Shown one piece after another: positions 18,001 to 26,298 of a stretch of 64,000 nt of DNA. The DNA comes from Prauserella marina (GTDB taxonomy: Bacteria; Actinomycetota; Actinomycetes; Mycobacteriales; Pseudonocardiaceae), in contig NZ_CP016353.1 in assembly GCF_002240355.1 (NCBI RefSeq), positions 1,848,501 to 1,912,500 on the forward strand, read 5' to 3'. The notes beneath the pieces were generated by a model. That model ran no database searches, was not told the DNA's origin, and worked only from the letters and a program-made list of their open reading frames with translations. Every line of letters begins with the position of its first letter. The stretch's first letter is position 1. Both the position numbers and the translations under genes were made by a program.

Positions 18001-20019
18001 GACCACAAGGCGATGGGAATCACGGCCAAGGGCGCGTGGGAGAGCGTCAAGCGGCACTTCCGCGAGCTGGACGTCGACACTCAGCGCGAGGACTTCACCG
18101 TCGTCGGCATCGGCGACATGGGTGGTGACGTCTTCGGCAACGGGATGTTGCTTTCCGAGCACATCAGGCTCGTCGCGGCGTTCAACCACCTGCACATCTT
18201 CATCGACCCCTCGCCGGTCGCCGCGTCCTCCTTCGAGGAACGCAAACGATTGTTCGAGATGCCGCGCTCGTCGTGGGACGACTACGACCGATCGCTGATC
18301 AGCGAGGGTGGCGGGGTCTTCTCGCGCAGCGCCAAGACCATCCCGATCACCCCGCAGATGCGCACGGCACTGGGACTCGCCGCGAATGTGCGGAAGCTGT
18401 CACCGGCCGAGCTGGTGCACGCGATTCTGCTGGCCCCTGTCGATCTGTTGTGGAACGGCGGAATCGGCACCTATGTCAAGGCGGAGTCGGAGGACCATTC
18501 CGCCGCGGGTGACAAGGCCAACGACGCCGTGCGTGTCAACGGTGGCGACCTGCGCGTCAAGGTGGTCGGTGAGGGCGGCAACCTGGGACTGACCCAGCGG
18601 GGCCGCATCGAGTTCGCCAGGCACGGCGGCAAGGTCAACACCGACGCGCTCGACAACTCCGCCGGTGTGGACTGCTCCGACCACGAAGTCAACATCAAGG
18701 TTCTGCTCGATCAGCTCGTCGCCTCGGGCGAACTGCGGCAGGACAGCCGCAACGAGTTGCTTGAGTCGATGACCGACGAGGTCGGCGAGATGGTGCTGAC
18801 CGACAACTACCGGCAGAACGCGGTGCTGGGCATCAGCAGGGCGCACGCCGCTCCGATGCTGTCGGTGCACCGAAGGCTGGTGTCGGCGCTTGAGGCGAAG
18901 GGCGCGCTCGACCGGGATCTGGAGGCGTTGCCGGGCGATTCCGGTTTCGCCGCGCTTGAGAAGGCCGAACTCGGCCTGACCTCGCCGGAGCTGGCGACCC
19001 TGCTGGCACACGTCAAACTCGACCTCAAGGACGAGTTGCTGGCCAGCGATCTGCCCGACGCCGACGTGTTCTCGCGCAGGCTGCCCGAGTACTTCCCGGT
19101 GCCGCTGCGCCAGCGGTTCGGCGATGTCATCGGCAGGCACCCGCTCAACCGGCAGATCACCACGACCTTGCTGGTCAACGAGGTTGTCGACGGCGCGGGC
19201 GTGTCGTATGCGTTCCGGCTGGCCGAGGAGCTGAACGCGACGGCGACCGACGCCGTGCGGGCGTACGCGGTCGTTACCAACGTGTATGGACTGCCCGCTC
19301 TGTGGGCGAGGATTTCCGAACTCGACAACGTCGTGTCCACGGAGGTCGCCGACCTGATGGTGCTGGAGACCCGGAGGCTGCTCGACAGAGCGGCCCGCTG
19401 GTTCCTCACCAACCGGCCGCAGCCGCTCGCCGTGGGTGCCGAGATCAACAGGTTCGGCGACACGGTCGGCGCGCTCATGCCCGAGCTGGGCAGGTTGCTG
19501 GGCGGGAGTGAGGCCGACACGGTCAAGGCCGAGGCGGACAAGCTCGTCGCGGCCGGTGTCCCGGCCGAGCTGGCACAGCGGGTGTCGCTGCTGCTGCACA
19601 GCTACAGCCTGCTCGACATCACCGAGGTCGCCGAGCTGGCCGAGCGCGAGGCAGGGCTCGACACCCAGCGCAGTCCCGTCGAGACGGCGGAACTGTACTA
19701 CGCGTTGTCCGACCACCTCGGCCTCGAACGGATGCTGACGTCGGTCAACGGCCTCGAACGGGACAACCGCTGGCACGCGCTGGCCCGGCTGGCGTTGCGG
19801 GACGACCTGTACAGCTCGTTGCGGGCGATCACGCTCGACGCGTTGCAGAACAGCGATCCCGACGATGGCGCGGCGGACAAGATCGCGCAGTGGGAGCAGG
19901 CGAACTCGTCGCGGCTGGCGAGGGCGAGGGTGACGCTCGACGAGATCGAACGCGCTGGCAGGCTCGACCTGGCCACGTTGTCGGTCGCGGCGCGCCAGAT
20001 CCGGAGCACGGTGCGCTGA
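15037..20019 (+). CDS. gdh: NAD-specific glutamate dehydrogenase, large 180-kDa type
   Basis: About 1660 residues, matching the 180-kDa bacterial class (about 1600-1650). The catalytic domain lies in the second half: [20 protein letters not shown], the substrate-Lys region [16 protein letters not shown], and the NAD-binding Rossmann motif [15 protein letters not shown]. The long N-terminus carries ACT-like regulatory modules. It oxidises glutamate to 2-oxoglutarate and ammonia. TTG at 15037, 6 nt after GGAGAG, is preferred; ATG at 15046 is possible. The thioesterase follows by 3 nt. In mycobacteria the homologue (Rv2476c) responds to GarA; that regulation here is inference. Confidence 0.93.
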   Translation: [1660 protein letters not shown]

Positions 20020-20022
20020 CCG

Positions 20023-20454
20023 ATGGGTGAGTATGTCGTCCATGTCCGGCCGAGGTGGTCGGACATGGACGCCTTCGGTCACCTGAACCACGCCAGCATG
20101 GTGACCTTGCTCGAAGAGGCGAGGGTGCCGCTGCTGTTCGGAACGGCGGCGGGCGAGGGGCTTGCCGACTTCGCGAAGGGCATCGTCGTGGTGCGGCTGA
20201 CGGTCGACTACCGTGCGCCGGTGGTGGTCGAAGGAGGAGACGTGCGGGTGGACATCACCTTGAGCGAGCTGAGGCACGCGTCCTTCACCCTCGACTATCG
20301 AGTCCACAATGGACCCTCGGTCGAGGATGGGGTCGCCGTCACCGCGCGTACGACGCTCGCGCCGTACGACCTCGGTGGAGGCAGGCCGCGCAGGCTGACC
20401 GAGCGCGAGCGGGAGTTCCTGCTCGCGCACATCCCCAGCGGAGGTGAGCTGTGA
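20023..20454 (+). CDS. Acyl-CoA thioesterase, 4-hydroxybenzoyl-CoA thioesterase-like (hotdog fold)
   Basis: 143 residues with the hotdog signature RWSDMDAFGHLNHASMVTLL near the N-terminus, where Asp of the DMDAFGH segment is the usual catalytic residue, then VVRLTVDYRAPVVV. It hydrolyses acyl-CoA of unspecified chain. It starts 3 nt after the glutamate dehydrogenase stop and overlaps the next gene by 4 nt (GTGA), so the three form one operon as in Rv2476c-Rv2474c. Confidence 0.88.
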   Translation: MGEYVVHVRPRWSDMDAFGHLNHASMVTLLEEARVPLLFGTAAGEGLADFAKGIVVVRLTVDYRAPVVVEGGDVRVDITLSELRHASFTLDYRVHNGPSVEDGVAVTARTTLAPYDLGGGRPRRLTEREREFLLAHIPSGGEL

Positions 20455-21086
20455 CCGAACTGCGCATTCCCGAAGCGGCGGACAGGGAGACGCTTGCCGC
20501 GTTCATCGCGCGTGCGGTACGCCTGGATCAGACCGCCGTCGTGCGGTTGCGCACCCGCTCGGCAGGGGTGCTCGAAGCCTGGGTCGCCACGCCGTTCGAC
20601 GTCCTCGTCACCAGGGCGGTCGAGGGCGCGGTCGAGCCGGCCGACGTCACGGTGTCCGGCGCCGAGTTGCTGGCCGCGCTGACGGTGACTCCCGGCGAGC
20701 GCATGGATCCCGGCCCTTCACGGGATCTGTTGTGGCGTTCGGAGTTGCCATCGGGCGGTGGCTGGCAGCAGGTCGACCAGTTGCCGGCGACCGTGGTGGC
20801 CGAACTCGCCGACCGGGGTGTCACGCTGGCGAGGGACAACGTGGGCCCGCACGGCACACCGCCCGCGTCGTTGCTTGACCAGACCGTGCTGACCGTGTCC
20901 GAGGGGACACTGGAAATCAAGGTGCCGATGCGGTGCCTTTTCGCGTTGTCCGGCATGGGTTTCGTGGACTCGTCGCTGGAAGGCGATGTGGTGCGTGTGA
21001 CGGCGACCGGTTCGTGGATGCGGCTGGACGCGCGCTATGGCGCGGTGCTCCGGCGCAGGCACGCGCTGCTGCCTTTGCTGCTGTAG
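20451..21086 (+). CDS. Conserved actinobacterial protein (Rv2474c-like by position)
   Basis: 211 residues; no motif I can name. Start GTG overlaps the thioesterase stop. The sequence is mixed alpha/beta, soluble, with no signal peptide, and ends with a compact MRLDARYGAVLRRRHALLPL segment. Gene order (large glutamate dehydrogenase, thioesterase, this gene) matches the mycobacterial operon, implying a conserved but uncharacterised link. It is followed by a strong terminator. Confidence 0.75.
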   Translation: MTELRIPEAADRETLAAFIARAVRLDQTAVVRLRTRSAGVLEAWVATPFDVLVTRAVEGAVEPADVTVSGAELLAALTVTPGERMDPGPSRDLLWRSELPSGGGWQQVDQLPATVVAELADRGVTLARDNVGPHGTPPASLLDQTVLTVSEGTLEIKVPMRCLFALSGMGFVDSSLEGDVVRVTATGSWMRLDARYGAVLRRRHALLPLLL

Positions 21087-21113
21087 TGGCTCCGTTCGCC
21101 GCCCTCGGGCGAT

Positions 21114-21160
21114 AGCGGGGGAGCTTTGCTGCCGTTTTACGGCAGTAAAGCTCCCCCGCT
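21114..21160. terminator. Strong terminator after the glutamate dehydrogenase operon
   Basis: 22-bp stem with a single G-U wobble around a 3-nt TTT loop, arms AGCGGGGGAGCTTT-GCTGCCGT and its complement. It ends the operon transcribed from the left. Confidence 0.88.
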
Positions 21161-21207
21161 TCCGGTTTGAGGGGTGGGGCAGGGACGCGGTCTGCCATGG
21201 TGGAGGG

Positions 21208-21459
21208 ATGAGCGAAGCACGGCAGGGGACAGACGGAAACGGGCGAGCGGATGGTGTCCACGACGGTGGCGATCCCGCCGCGGACACCGAGCGAGTCAAG
21301 GGACTCGGTCTCGCGCATCAGGTCGCGAGGGCGGTGGGACCGGTCGCGCCGTTTCTTTCGATGGCCACCTACGCGGGACTGGCCGCATCCGAGGCGCTCG
21401 CCGAGGGCAAGGAGACCTCCGGTGACAAGGACGGCGACGAGGTGACCGGTTCCCGCTGA
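21208..21459 (+). CDS. Small conserved-looking hypothetical protein
   Basis: 83 residues: a polar, Gly/Asp-rich start, a central moderately hydrophobic stretch VARAVGPVAPFLSMATYAGLAA (about 38-59), and a charged tail. GGAGG lies only 1-2 nt before the ATG, unusually close, which lowers confidence in the start. It sits between a terminator and the convergent alpha-glucosidase-like gene 10 bp away. Not recognised. Confidence 0.5.
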   Translation: MSEARQGTDGNGRADGVHDGGDPAADTERVKGLGLAHQVARAVGPVAPFLSMATYAGLAASEALAEGKETSGDKDGDEVTGSR

Positions 21460-21469
21460 GCGGAGCTGA

Positions 21470-22987
21470 TCACGAAACGGGGCCGAGCCAGCACGCCGCT
21501 TCCGCGGGCAGCTTGCCCTCGACGAGCGGCGCACTGGAGAGCAGCACCTCACCCGGTGGTACCGGAACTGGCGCTGCCGAGGTGTTGAGCGCGCACACCA
21601 GCCCACCGGGATCCCTGCGGTAGGCGAAACAACCGGGTGGCGCGCCGTACCACCGCACCGCCGTTCCCGCGAACGCGGCGTGCGTGCCGCGCAACTCCAG
21701 CGCGCGCCGGTACAGCGACAACGTCGAGCCCGCGTCCTCCAGTTGTGCCTCGACCGTCAGCGGCGCCCACGAGCCGGGAATCGGCAGCCAGGGATCTTGC
21801 CTCGCGGAGAAGCCGAATGGCGGCTCGTTGCCTTCCCACGGCACCGGGATTCTCGGATCGTCGGATGGCGAGGAGCCGAGTCCCAGCTCGTCGCCGTTGA
21901 ACACGCACGCGAGGCCGGGCAGGCCGAGTACGACGATCGCCATGGCGCGGGCTCGCCGCGTCCCCCGCTGTCCGCCGCCGAAGCGGGCGGCCAGCCGGTG
22001 CAGATCGTGACCGGAGCACGCCCACACGGCGGGCGCGCCTGCCGAGGTGGCGGTCGCCAGCGTCCGTTCGATCGTGGCCTGGATGGCGTCCGCGTCGAAC
22101 GGGGTGTTCGCCAGCCGGTACTCCACGGCAAGCTGTAGTTCGCCCGCGCGCAGGTAACGGGCGAAGCGCCTCGGGTCGGCCAGCGGCACCTCGCCGATGG
22201 CGACCGCGTGCGGATACTCGTCGAGCACCTTGCGGACGAGCTGATGGACCTCGTGAACCCGCTCGCCGTCGAAGAACGGCTCTGTGCCCGTCTCACCCTC
22301 ACCCACCTCGGCGGGTCCTGTCATGGCGTGCGCCGCGCTGACGCGGACCCCGTCGATCCCGAGATCGAGCCAGAACCGCAGCGTGTGCTCGAAGTCGGCG
22401 GCGACCTCGGGATTGGCCCAGTTCAAGTCCGGAAGTCCCGCGCCGAGGCGGTGCAGATACCACTGACCGTCCTGGACCCGGGTCCACGCGGGCTCTCCGG
22501 TCGCGCTCAGCCAGGTGTTCGGTGGCCGCGTTCCGCCGGGGCCGGAGCCGTCGCGGAAGTGGTAACGGTCGCGTTCCGGTCCGCCCCTCGCCGCGGCGAG
22601 CGCGTCGGCGAACCAGCTGTGCCTGTCGCTCGTGTGGTTGGGCACCACGTCGACGATGACCCTGATGTCGTGCCGGTGTGCCTCGGTCACCAGCGAGGCC
22701 ACGGTGTCCAGATTGCCGAGCACGGGGTCGACCGCCCGTGGTCCCGCGATGTCGTAACCGTTGTCGGCGAGCGGGGAGAGATAGAAAGGGGAGAGCCGGA
22801 CGGCGTCGGCCCCGAGCAGGTCGAGGTAGCCGAGCCGTTCGCGAATGCCTTCGAGGTCGCCGACGCCGTCGCCGTCGAAATCGGCGAACGACCTGACGAA
22901 AATCTCGTAGCAGACCGCGTCGGCCCACCACGGCGTGCCCGCTGTGTCCTTCCGCCCAGTCGTGACCGCTCTGGCCACGCGGCTCAT
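21470..22987 (-). CDS. GH13 alpha-glucosidase/amylase-like protein lacking the catalytic nucleophile
   Basis: 505 residues. The start ATG overlaps the globin stop (ATGA). The GH13 fold is clear: [34 protein letters not shown], region I DVVPNHTS, region III AIGEVPL (acid/base Glu) and region IV GHD. In region II the usual GFRIDxAH reads [13 protein letters not shown]: the nucleophile Asp is Ser (codon AGC). The protein therefore probably cannot perform normal retaining hydrolysis and may be a binding or regulatory pseudoenzyme. Position next to glbO matches Rv2471 (aglA)-Rv2470 (glbO). Confidence 0.87.
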   Translation of the reverse strand: MSRVARAVTTGRKDTAGTPWWADAVCYEIFVRSFADFDGDGVGDLEGIRERLGYLDLLGADAVRLSPFYLSPLADNGYDIAGPRAVDPVLGNLDTVASLVTEAHRHDIRVIVDVVPNHTSDRHSWFADALAAARGGPERDRYHFRDGSGPGGTRPPNTWLSATGEPAWTRVQDGQWYLHRLGAGLPDLNWANPEVAADFEHTLRFWLDLGIDGVRVSAAHAMTGPAEVGEGETGTEPFFDGERVHEVHQLVRKVLDEYPHAVAIGEVPLADPRRFARYLRAGELQLAVEYRLANTPFDADAIQATIERTLATATSAGAPAVWACSGHDLHRLAARFGGGQRGTRRARAMAIVVLGLPGLACVFNGDELGLGSSPSDDPRIPVPWEGNEPPFGFSARQDPWLPIPGSWAPLTVEAQLEDAGSTLSLYRRALELRGTHAAFAGTAVRWYGAPPGCFAYRRDPGGLVCALNTSAAPVPVPPGEVLLSSAPLVEGKLPAEAACWLGPVS

Positions 22988-23400
22988 TCCCAGCTGTTCA
23001 ACATCGAGTGCGCCGCCATCTCCAGGTACTGCCACAGCTGGGCCCGGTAGGGCTCCTCGATGCCGGATTCGTCGACCGCGACGCGCATGGCGGCGAGCCA
23101 GGCGTCTCGTTCGGCGAGGCCGATCTTGAACGGCGCGTGCCGCATCCGCAGCCGCGGGTGCCCGCGCTGGTCGGAGTAGGTGTGCGGGCCGCCCCAGTAC
23201 TGCATGAGGAACAGCCGCAACCGTTCTTCGGCCGGGCCGAGGTCGGCCTCGGGGTAGAGCGGGCGCAGCAGCTCGTCCTCGGCGACCACCTCGTAGAAGC
23301 GCCCGACGAGCGCGCGGAAGGTCGGTTCACCGCCCACGGCCTCGAAGAAGCTGCGCTCTTCGGCGGGTTCGGGTTCTGGTTGGCTGCTCACTTCTGCCAC
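22984..23400 (-). CDS. glbO: Truncated haemoglobin, group II (GlbO/trHbO)
   Basis: 138 residues with a short disordered N-terminus and the 2-over-2 globin core: [19 protein letters not shown] (B10 Tyr), [20 protein letters not shown] (CD region), RMRHAPFKI with the proximal F8 His, and AWLAAM with the G8 Trp typical of group II. It binds haem/O2; mycobacterial GlbO is linked to respiration and peroxide/NO chemistry. It lies 33 nt downstream of the mechanosensitive channel gene and overlaps the GH13 gene, so the three are probably co-transcribed. Confidence 0.93.
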   Translation of the reverse strand: MAEVSSQPEPEPAEERSFFEAVGGEPTFRALVGRFYEVVAEDELLRPLYPEADLGPAEERLRLFLMQYWGGPHTYSDQRGHPRLRMRHAPFKIGLAERDAWLAAMRVAVDESGIEEPYRAQLWQYLEMAAHSMLNSWE

Positions 23401-23433
23401 GTCTCCATTCTGCCTGTGCCGGGAATGCCGGGT

Positions 23434-24435
23434 TCACCCGCCGTTCGCGGAGGAGCCACCGAAGAACCGGCCGAGCGGTGGTTCGAAACCGGCGTGCTCC
23501 AGTGCCGTGATGATGTCGGCCCTCAGCGCGCGCTGGACGGCCCACTGCCTGCCTGGCCGGACCCGGGCGGTCATCCTGAGCTGGATGCCTTCCGGTGTCA
23601 CGCTTTCCACGCCGAGTACCTCGGGAGTCTCCAGCACGTCGGAGGCGAGCGGCCCGCTGTCGGCGGCCTCGGCCGCGACCTCTTGCAGCACCGTGGTGGC
23701 CAGAGCGACGTCGGCGTTGTAGCCGAGCGGGATGTCCACGACGGCGACGGCGTAGCCCTGGCTGGAGTTGCCGACCCGCAGTACCTCTCCATTGCGGACA
23801 TACCAGACGGTGCCGTTGAGATCGCGCAACGTGGTGATCCGCAGGCCGACCGATTCCACGGTGCCGACCGCCTCTCCCACGTCGACGACATCGCCGACGC
23901 CGTACTGGTCCTCCAGCATCATGAAGATTCCGGAAAGGAAGTCGCGCACGAGGTTCTGCGCACCGAAACCCAGAGCGACACCGACGATGCCGGCCGAGGC
24001 GATGATGGGTGCGAGGTTGATGCCGAGTTCGCCGAGTATCAGTACGAAAGCGAGCCCGTAGACCAATGCCGTGGTGAGCGATTTGAGGACGGAACCGATG
24101 GTCTTGGCGCGCTGGCGACGGCGTTCGATGACGGCGGGGCCGAGCACTTCCGGCGCGCGCTCGCGCAACGGCCGCAACAGCGCGGGCAGCTTGCCGTTGG
24201 AGCTTTCACCGTCATCGTCGTTCTCGGGCGTCTTGGTGAGCCGGTCGATGAGCTTGCGCACGAGAAAACGCGCGAGTATTGCCACGACGACGATCAGCAG
24301 GATCCGGAGCGGTTTCGCGACGAGCCAGTTCGCGGAGCCCGCCAGCCATTCGTTGCCGGTGACCCGCCAGATCTGCTGGCACCAGGTTCCCGCCTCGTGA
24401 ATGCAGTCAGGCGGGTCGCTGAGAAGCTCGTCCAC
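23434..24435 (-). CDS. Mechanosensitive ion channel, MscS family
   Basis: 333 residues from a GTG. Two or three N-terminal membrane helices (LRILLIVVVAILARFLV and ALVYGLAFVLILGELGI) precede the pore helix IIASAGIVGVALGFGAQNLV and the beta-domain DVGEAVGTVESVGLRITTLR, the MscS hallmark. It opens under membrane tension to release solutes after hypo-osmotic shock. The spacing of AGGAAAGG to the GTG is long (about 13 nt), so the exact start is uncertain; the open frame extends further upstream but without family features. Confidence 0.9.
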   Translation of the reverse strand: MDELLSDPPDCIHEAGTWCQQIWRVTGNEWLAGSANWLVAKPLRILLIVVVAILARFLVRKLIDRLTKTPENDDDGESSNGKLPALLRPLRERAPEVLGPAVIERRRQRAKTIGSVLKSLTTALVYGLAFVLILGELGINLAPIIASAGIVGVALGFGAQNLVRDFLSGIFMMLEDQYGVGDVVDVGEAVGTVESVGLRITTLRDLNGTVWYVRNGEVLRVGNSSQGYAVAVVDIPLGYNADVALATTVLQEVAAEAADSGPLASDVLETPEVLGVESVTPEGIQLRMTARVRPGRQWAVQRALRADIITALEHAGFEPPLGRFFGGSSANGG

Positions 24436-24621
24436 GTGCGGGTATGTTCCTTTCCTGCTGTGATGCCGCCCACTCTGGTGGCGCCGGAGGAGGCTCGGTG
24501 GGGCATGTTGACCACGTCGAGTCCACCCGCAACCGTACTTGCAGCGGACACGTTGCTTAAGCCACGTGCGTTTTGGGTGGGATCTGTGGTCGACTAGGGC
24601 AGCACCCGTGGAGGTGGTCGC

Positions 24622-25353
24622 GTGCCAGACCGACAACCGAGCCCCCATGGCGTCCACGCCCGGCATCCGGCCGGGCAGGCGCTGGAGGCACTGTCAGTCG
24701 CGCCGGCGGTTGGCGCCGGTTTGGGTGGGCCGTTTCTCGGCGGCCCTCAGCCGACTGGGCCTCCGACGCGTGGCGGGCGGATCACGCGCACGCACGGGCA
24801 GTGGCGTTCGCGGGACCACGGTTCGTCGGGGCCGGGCTGGGGCAAGCGCAGGGTGTTGTTGCTCAACGCGACATTCGAACCACTGACCGCACTTCCGTTA
24901 CGAAGGGCCATCGTCCTCGTGGTGTGCGGCAAAGCCGAAGTGGTGCACGAAAATCCTGCGGGTTTGCGGCTGCACGCGGCGACCATGACGGTGGATGTGC
25001 CCTCGGTGATCCGGTTGAGTACGTATGTCCGGGTACCTTATCGGGCCCAGGTGCCGTTGACTCGCGCGGGGCTCATGCATCGCGATCACTTTCGCTGCGC
25101 CTATTGCGGGGTGCGCGCGGAGACGATCGATCACGTGGTGCCACGCAGCAGGGGTGGTGCTCACTCCTGGCAGAACTGTGTCGCGTGCTGCGCGAAATGC
25201 AATCACCGCAAGGCGGACAAGCTTCTTTCGGAGATCGGCTGGCGGCTGCGGGTCGTGCCGAGGGCGCCGCACGGTCCACATTGGCGGTTGCTCGCGCACT
25301 CGCAGGAAACAGATCCGGTCTGGCAGCAGTACCTCGGCGCCCCGGCCGCGTGA
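24622..25353 (+). CDS. HNH endonuclease-domain protein (Rv2469c-like)
   Basis: 243 residues from a GTG preceded by GGAGGTGG. After about 75 variable, Gly/Arg-rich residues comes RRVLLLNATFEPL, then the HNH domain: CAYCG, ETIDHVVPRSRGG, NCVACCAKCNHRK, with two CxxC pairs (zinc) and the DH...N...H catalytic array. The substrate is unknown; such stand-alone HNH proteins are conserved in actinobacteria and this one occupies the Rv2469c position. The start could lie further in, near residue 60, since the N-terminal extension has little character. Confidence 0.85.
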   Translation: MPDRQPSPHGVHARHPAGQALEALSVAPAVGAGLGGPFLGGPQPTGPPTRGGRITRTHGQWRSRDHGSSGPGWGKRRVLLLNATFEPLTALPLRRAIVLVVCGKAEVVHENPAGLRLHAATMTVDVPSVIRLSTYVRVPYRAQVPLTRAGLMHRDHFRCAYCGVRAETIDHVVPRSRGGAHSWQNCVACCAKCNHRKADKLLSEIGWRLRVVPRAPHGPHWRLLAHSQETDPVWQQYLGAPAA

Positions 25354-25447
25354 TTCGCGGCCGGGCGTGCGCCGTCTGGCATGCGGGCGCGCGGTGCCCG
25401 CGCGGTCCCGGTGTGGTGTCGGGACGCGCTACCGGTCGCGCCGGTTC

Positions 25448-25777
25448 TCAGGCGGTGACCCGGGTTCCGCGGGTGACCCTCGTTCCGCGCGTGACGCGGG
25501 TTCCCATGGTGACGCGGGTTCCCATGGTCACCCTGGTTCCGCGAGTGACCCTGGTACCCCTCGTGACGCGGGTGCCCGCGGTGACCCGAGTACCGCGCGT
25601 GACCCTCGTTCCGCGGGTCACGCGGGTTCCCGCGGTGACCCTGGTTCCGCGAGTGACACGTGTGCCACAGGTGACTCGGGTCCCTCGCGTCACGCGGGTT
25701 CCGCGCTCGACGGTCATCTCGAAGGGTGACGGGGCGAAGTCGGCGTTCGGCTGGCTGGGGGTCAAGGCGCTGGGCAT
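25448..25777 (-). CDS. Hexapeptide-repeat protein (GTRVTx x14)
   Basis: 109 residues: a 25-residue leader starting MPSALTPSQPNADF and ending MTVER, then fourteen tandem GTRVT[R/A/M/C] units to the stop. ATG with a perfect AGGAGG 7 nt upstream makes this a real gene. Between repeats the Thr and Gly codons vary freely at third positions (ACC/ACG/ACT/ACA; GGA/GGT/GGC/GGG) while the amino acids stay fixed, which indicates protein-level constraint. It is strongly basic, with no signal peptide or membrane helix. Alternating Thr/Val/Arg with a Gly every six suggests stacked beta strands. It matches neither the left-handed hexapeptide nor the pentapeptide repeat consensus. Function unknown. Confidence 0.85.
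   Translation of the reverse strand: MPSALTPSQPNADFAPSPFEMTVERGTRVTRGTRVTCGTRVTRGTRVTAGTRVTRGTRVTRGTRVTAGTRVTRGTRVTRGTRVTMGTRVTMGTRVTRGTRVTRGTRVTA
25451..25702 (-). repeat. 18-bp coding tandem repeat, 14 units
   Basis: Fourteen contiguous 18-bp units encode GTRVTx on the minus strand. Divergence is concentrated at wobble positions, so the DNA units are less alike than the peptides. There are no spacers, so this is not a CRISPR array. Confidence 0.93.
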
Positions 25778-26061
25778 GACGAGTCCTCCTGTGACCGGTG
25801 TGTGACTTGCTGGAAGGGGAGGGTGGGGCGCAAGGTCCGTACAGGTGAAAAACGTACGAGCATTTCAGTGGGCGAACAAGGCCATGGCGACGGGTGCCGC
25901 CGGGCGTACGTTGAGTTGCAACCTTTCGCGAGCAGGGCTTCGGCCCAACGTGGGAGTACTGGCGTGGCAAGCGGTGGATGGCGGCCTCGTCGCGACGAGC
26001 GGCGGCCGTTTCGGCGTGGTGCCTGAGGTGCGCTTCCGTCCCGTCGGATACCCTGCGGTCC
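25778..26061. other. Divergent intergenic region
   Basis: About 284 bp between the repeat gene (minus) and the small membrane protein gene (plus). Apart from the AGGAGG of the repeat gene I see no convincing promoter, repeat or gene; the overlapping open frames lack family features. Confidence 0.5.
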
Positions 26062-26298
26062 GTGAGCATCCTCGAAACGGCCTTGGTCTTCGCGGCGATC
26101 CCGCTCGCTATCTACGGCTTCTTCGCACTGGTGACCCTACGGTCCCGGTTCGCGGGCAAGCCCAGGTACCGGCCGGGGCAGGCGTGGGACTACCCGCCCG
26201 TCTGGTGGACCGGGAACCAGGACGACACGGAATTCGCGGCAGGCGGCCCCACGACGGCCGCATCGAAGGTTCGGGGAGGTGCCCGTGGTAGCTGGTGA
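26062..26298 (+). CDS. ctaJ: Small single-helix membrane protein, probable aa3 oxidase subunit CtaJ
   Basis: 78 residues from a GTG. One N-terminal helix SILETALVFAAIPLAIYGFF, then the basic, aromatic tail KPRYRPGQAWDYPPVWWTGN. This YRPGQxWxYxPxWWT pattern is what I recall for the small cytochrome-oxidase-associated protein CtaJ of actinobacteria, encoded near pepN in mycobacteria. The symbol rests on that recollection and on context. It overlaps the next gene by 14 nt. Confidence 0.6.
   Translation: MSILETALVFAAIPLAIYGFFALVTLRSRFAGKPRYRPGQAWDYPPVWWTGNQDDTEFAAGGPTTAASKVRGGARGSW

Noticed and set aside
25451-25702. CRISPR-like or LbH hexapeptide array
   Set aside because: There are no spacers between units and the repeats are coding; the peptide does not follow the LbH or pentapeptide consensus.
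24573-25805. Long plus-strand frame running from the HNH gene through the repeat region (VTRVP-type peptide)
   Set aside because: It overlaps the HNH gene in another frame, and the repeat codons show wobble variation only in the minus-strand GTRVTx frame, which also has AGGAGG and an ATG.
25845-26291. 148-residue plus-strand frame upstream of the CtaJ-like gene
   Set aside because: It overlaps the well-supported small membrane protein in another frame and has no recognisable domain.
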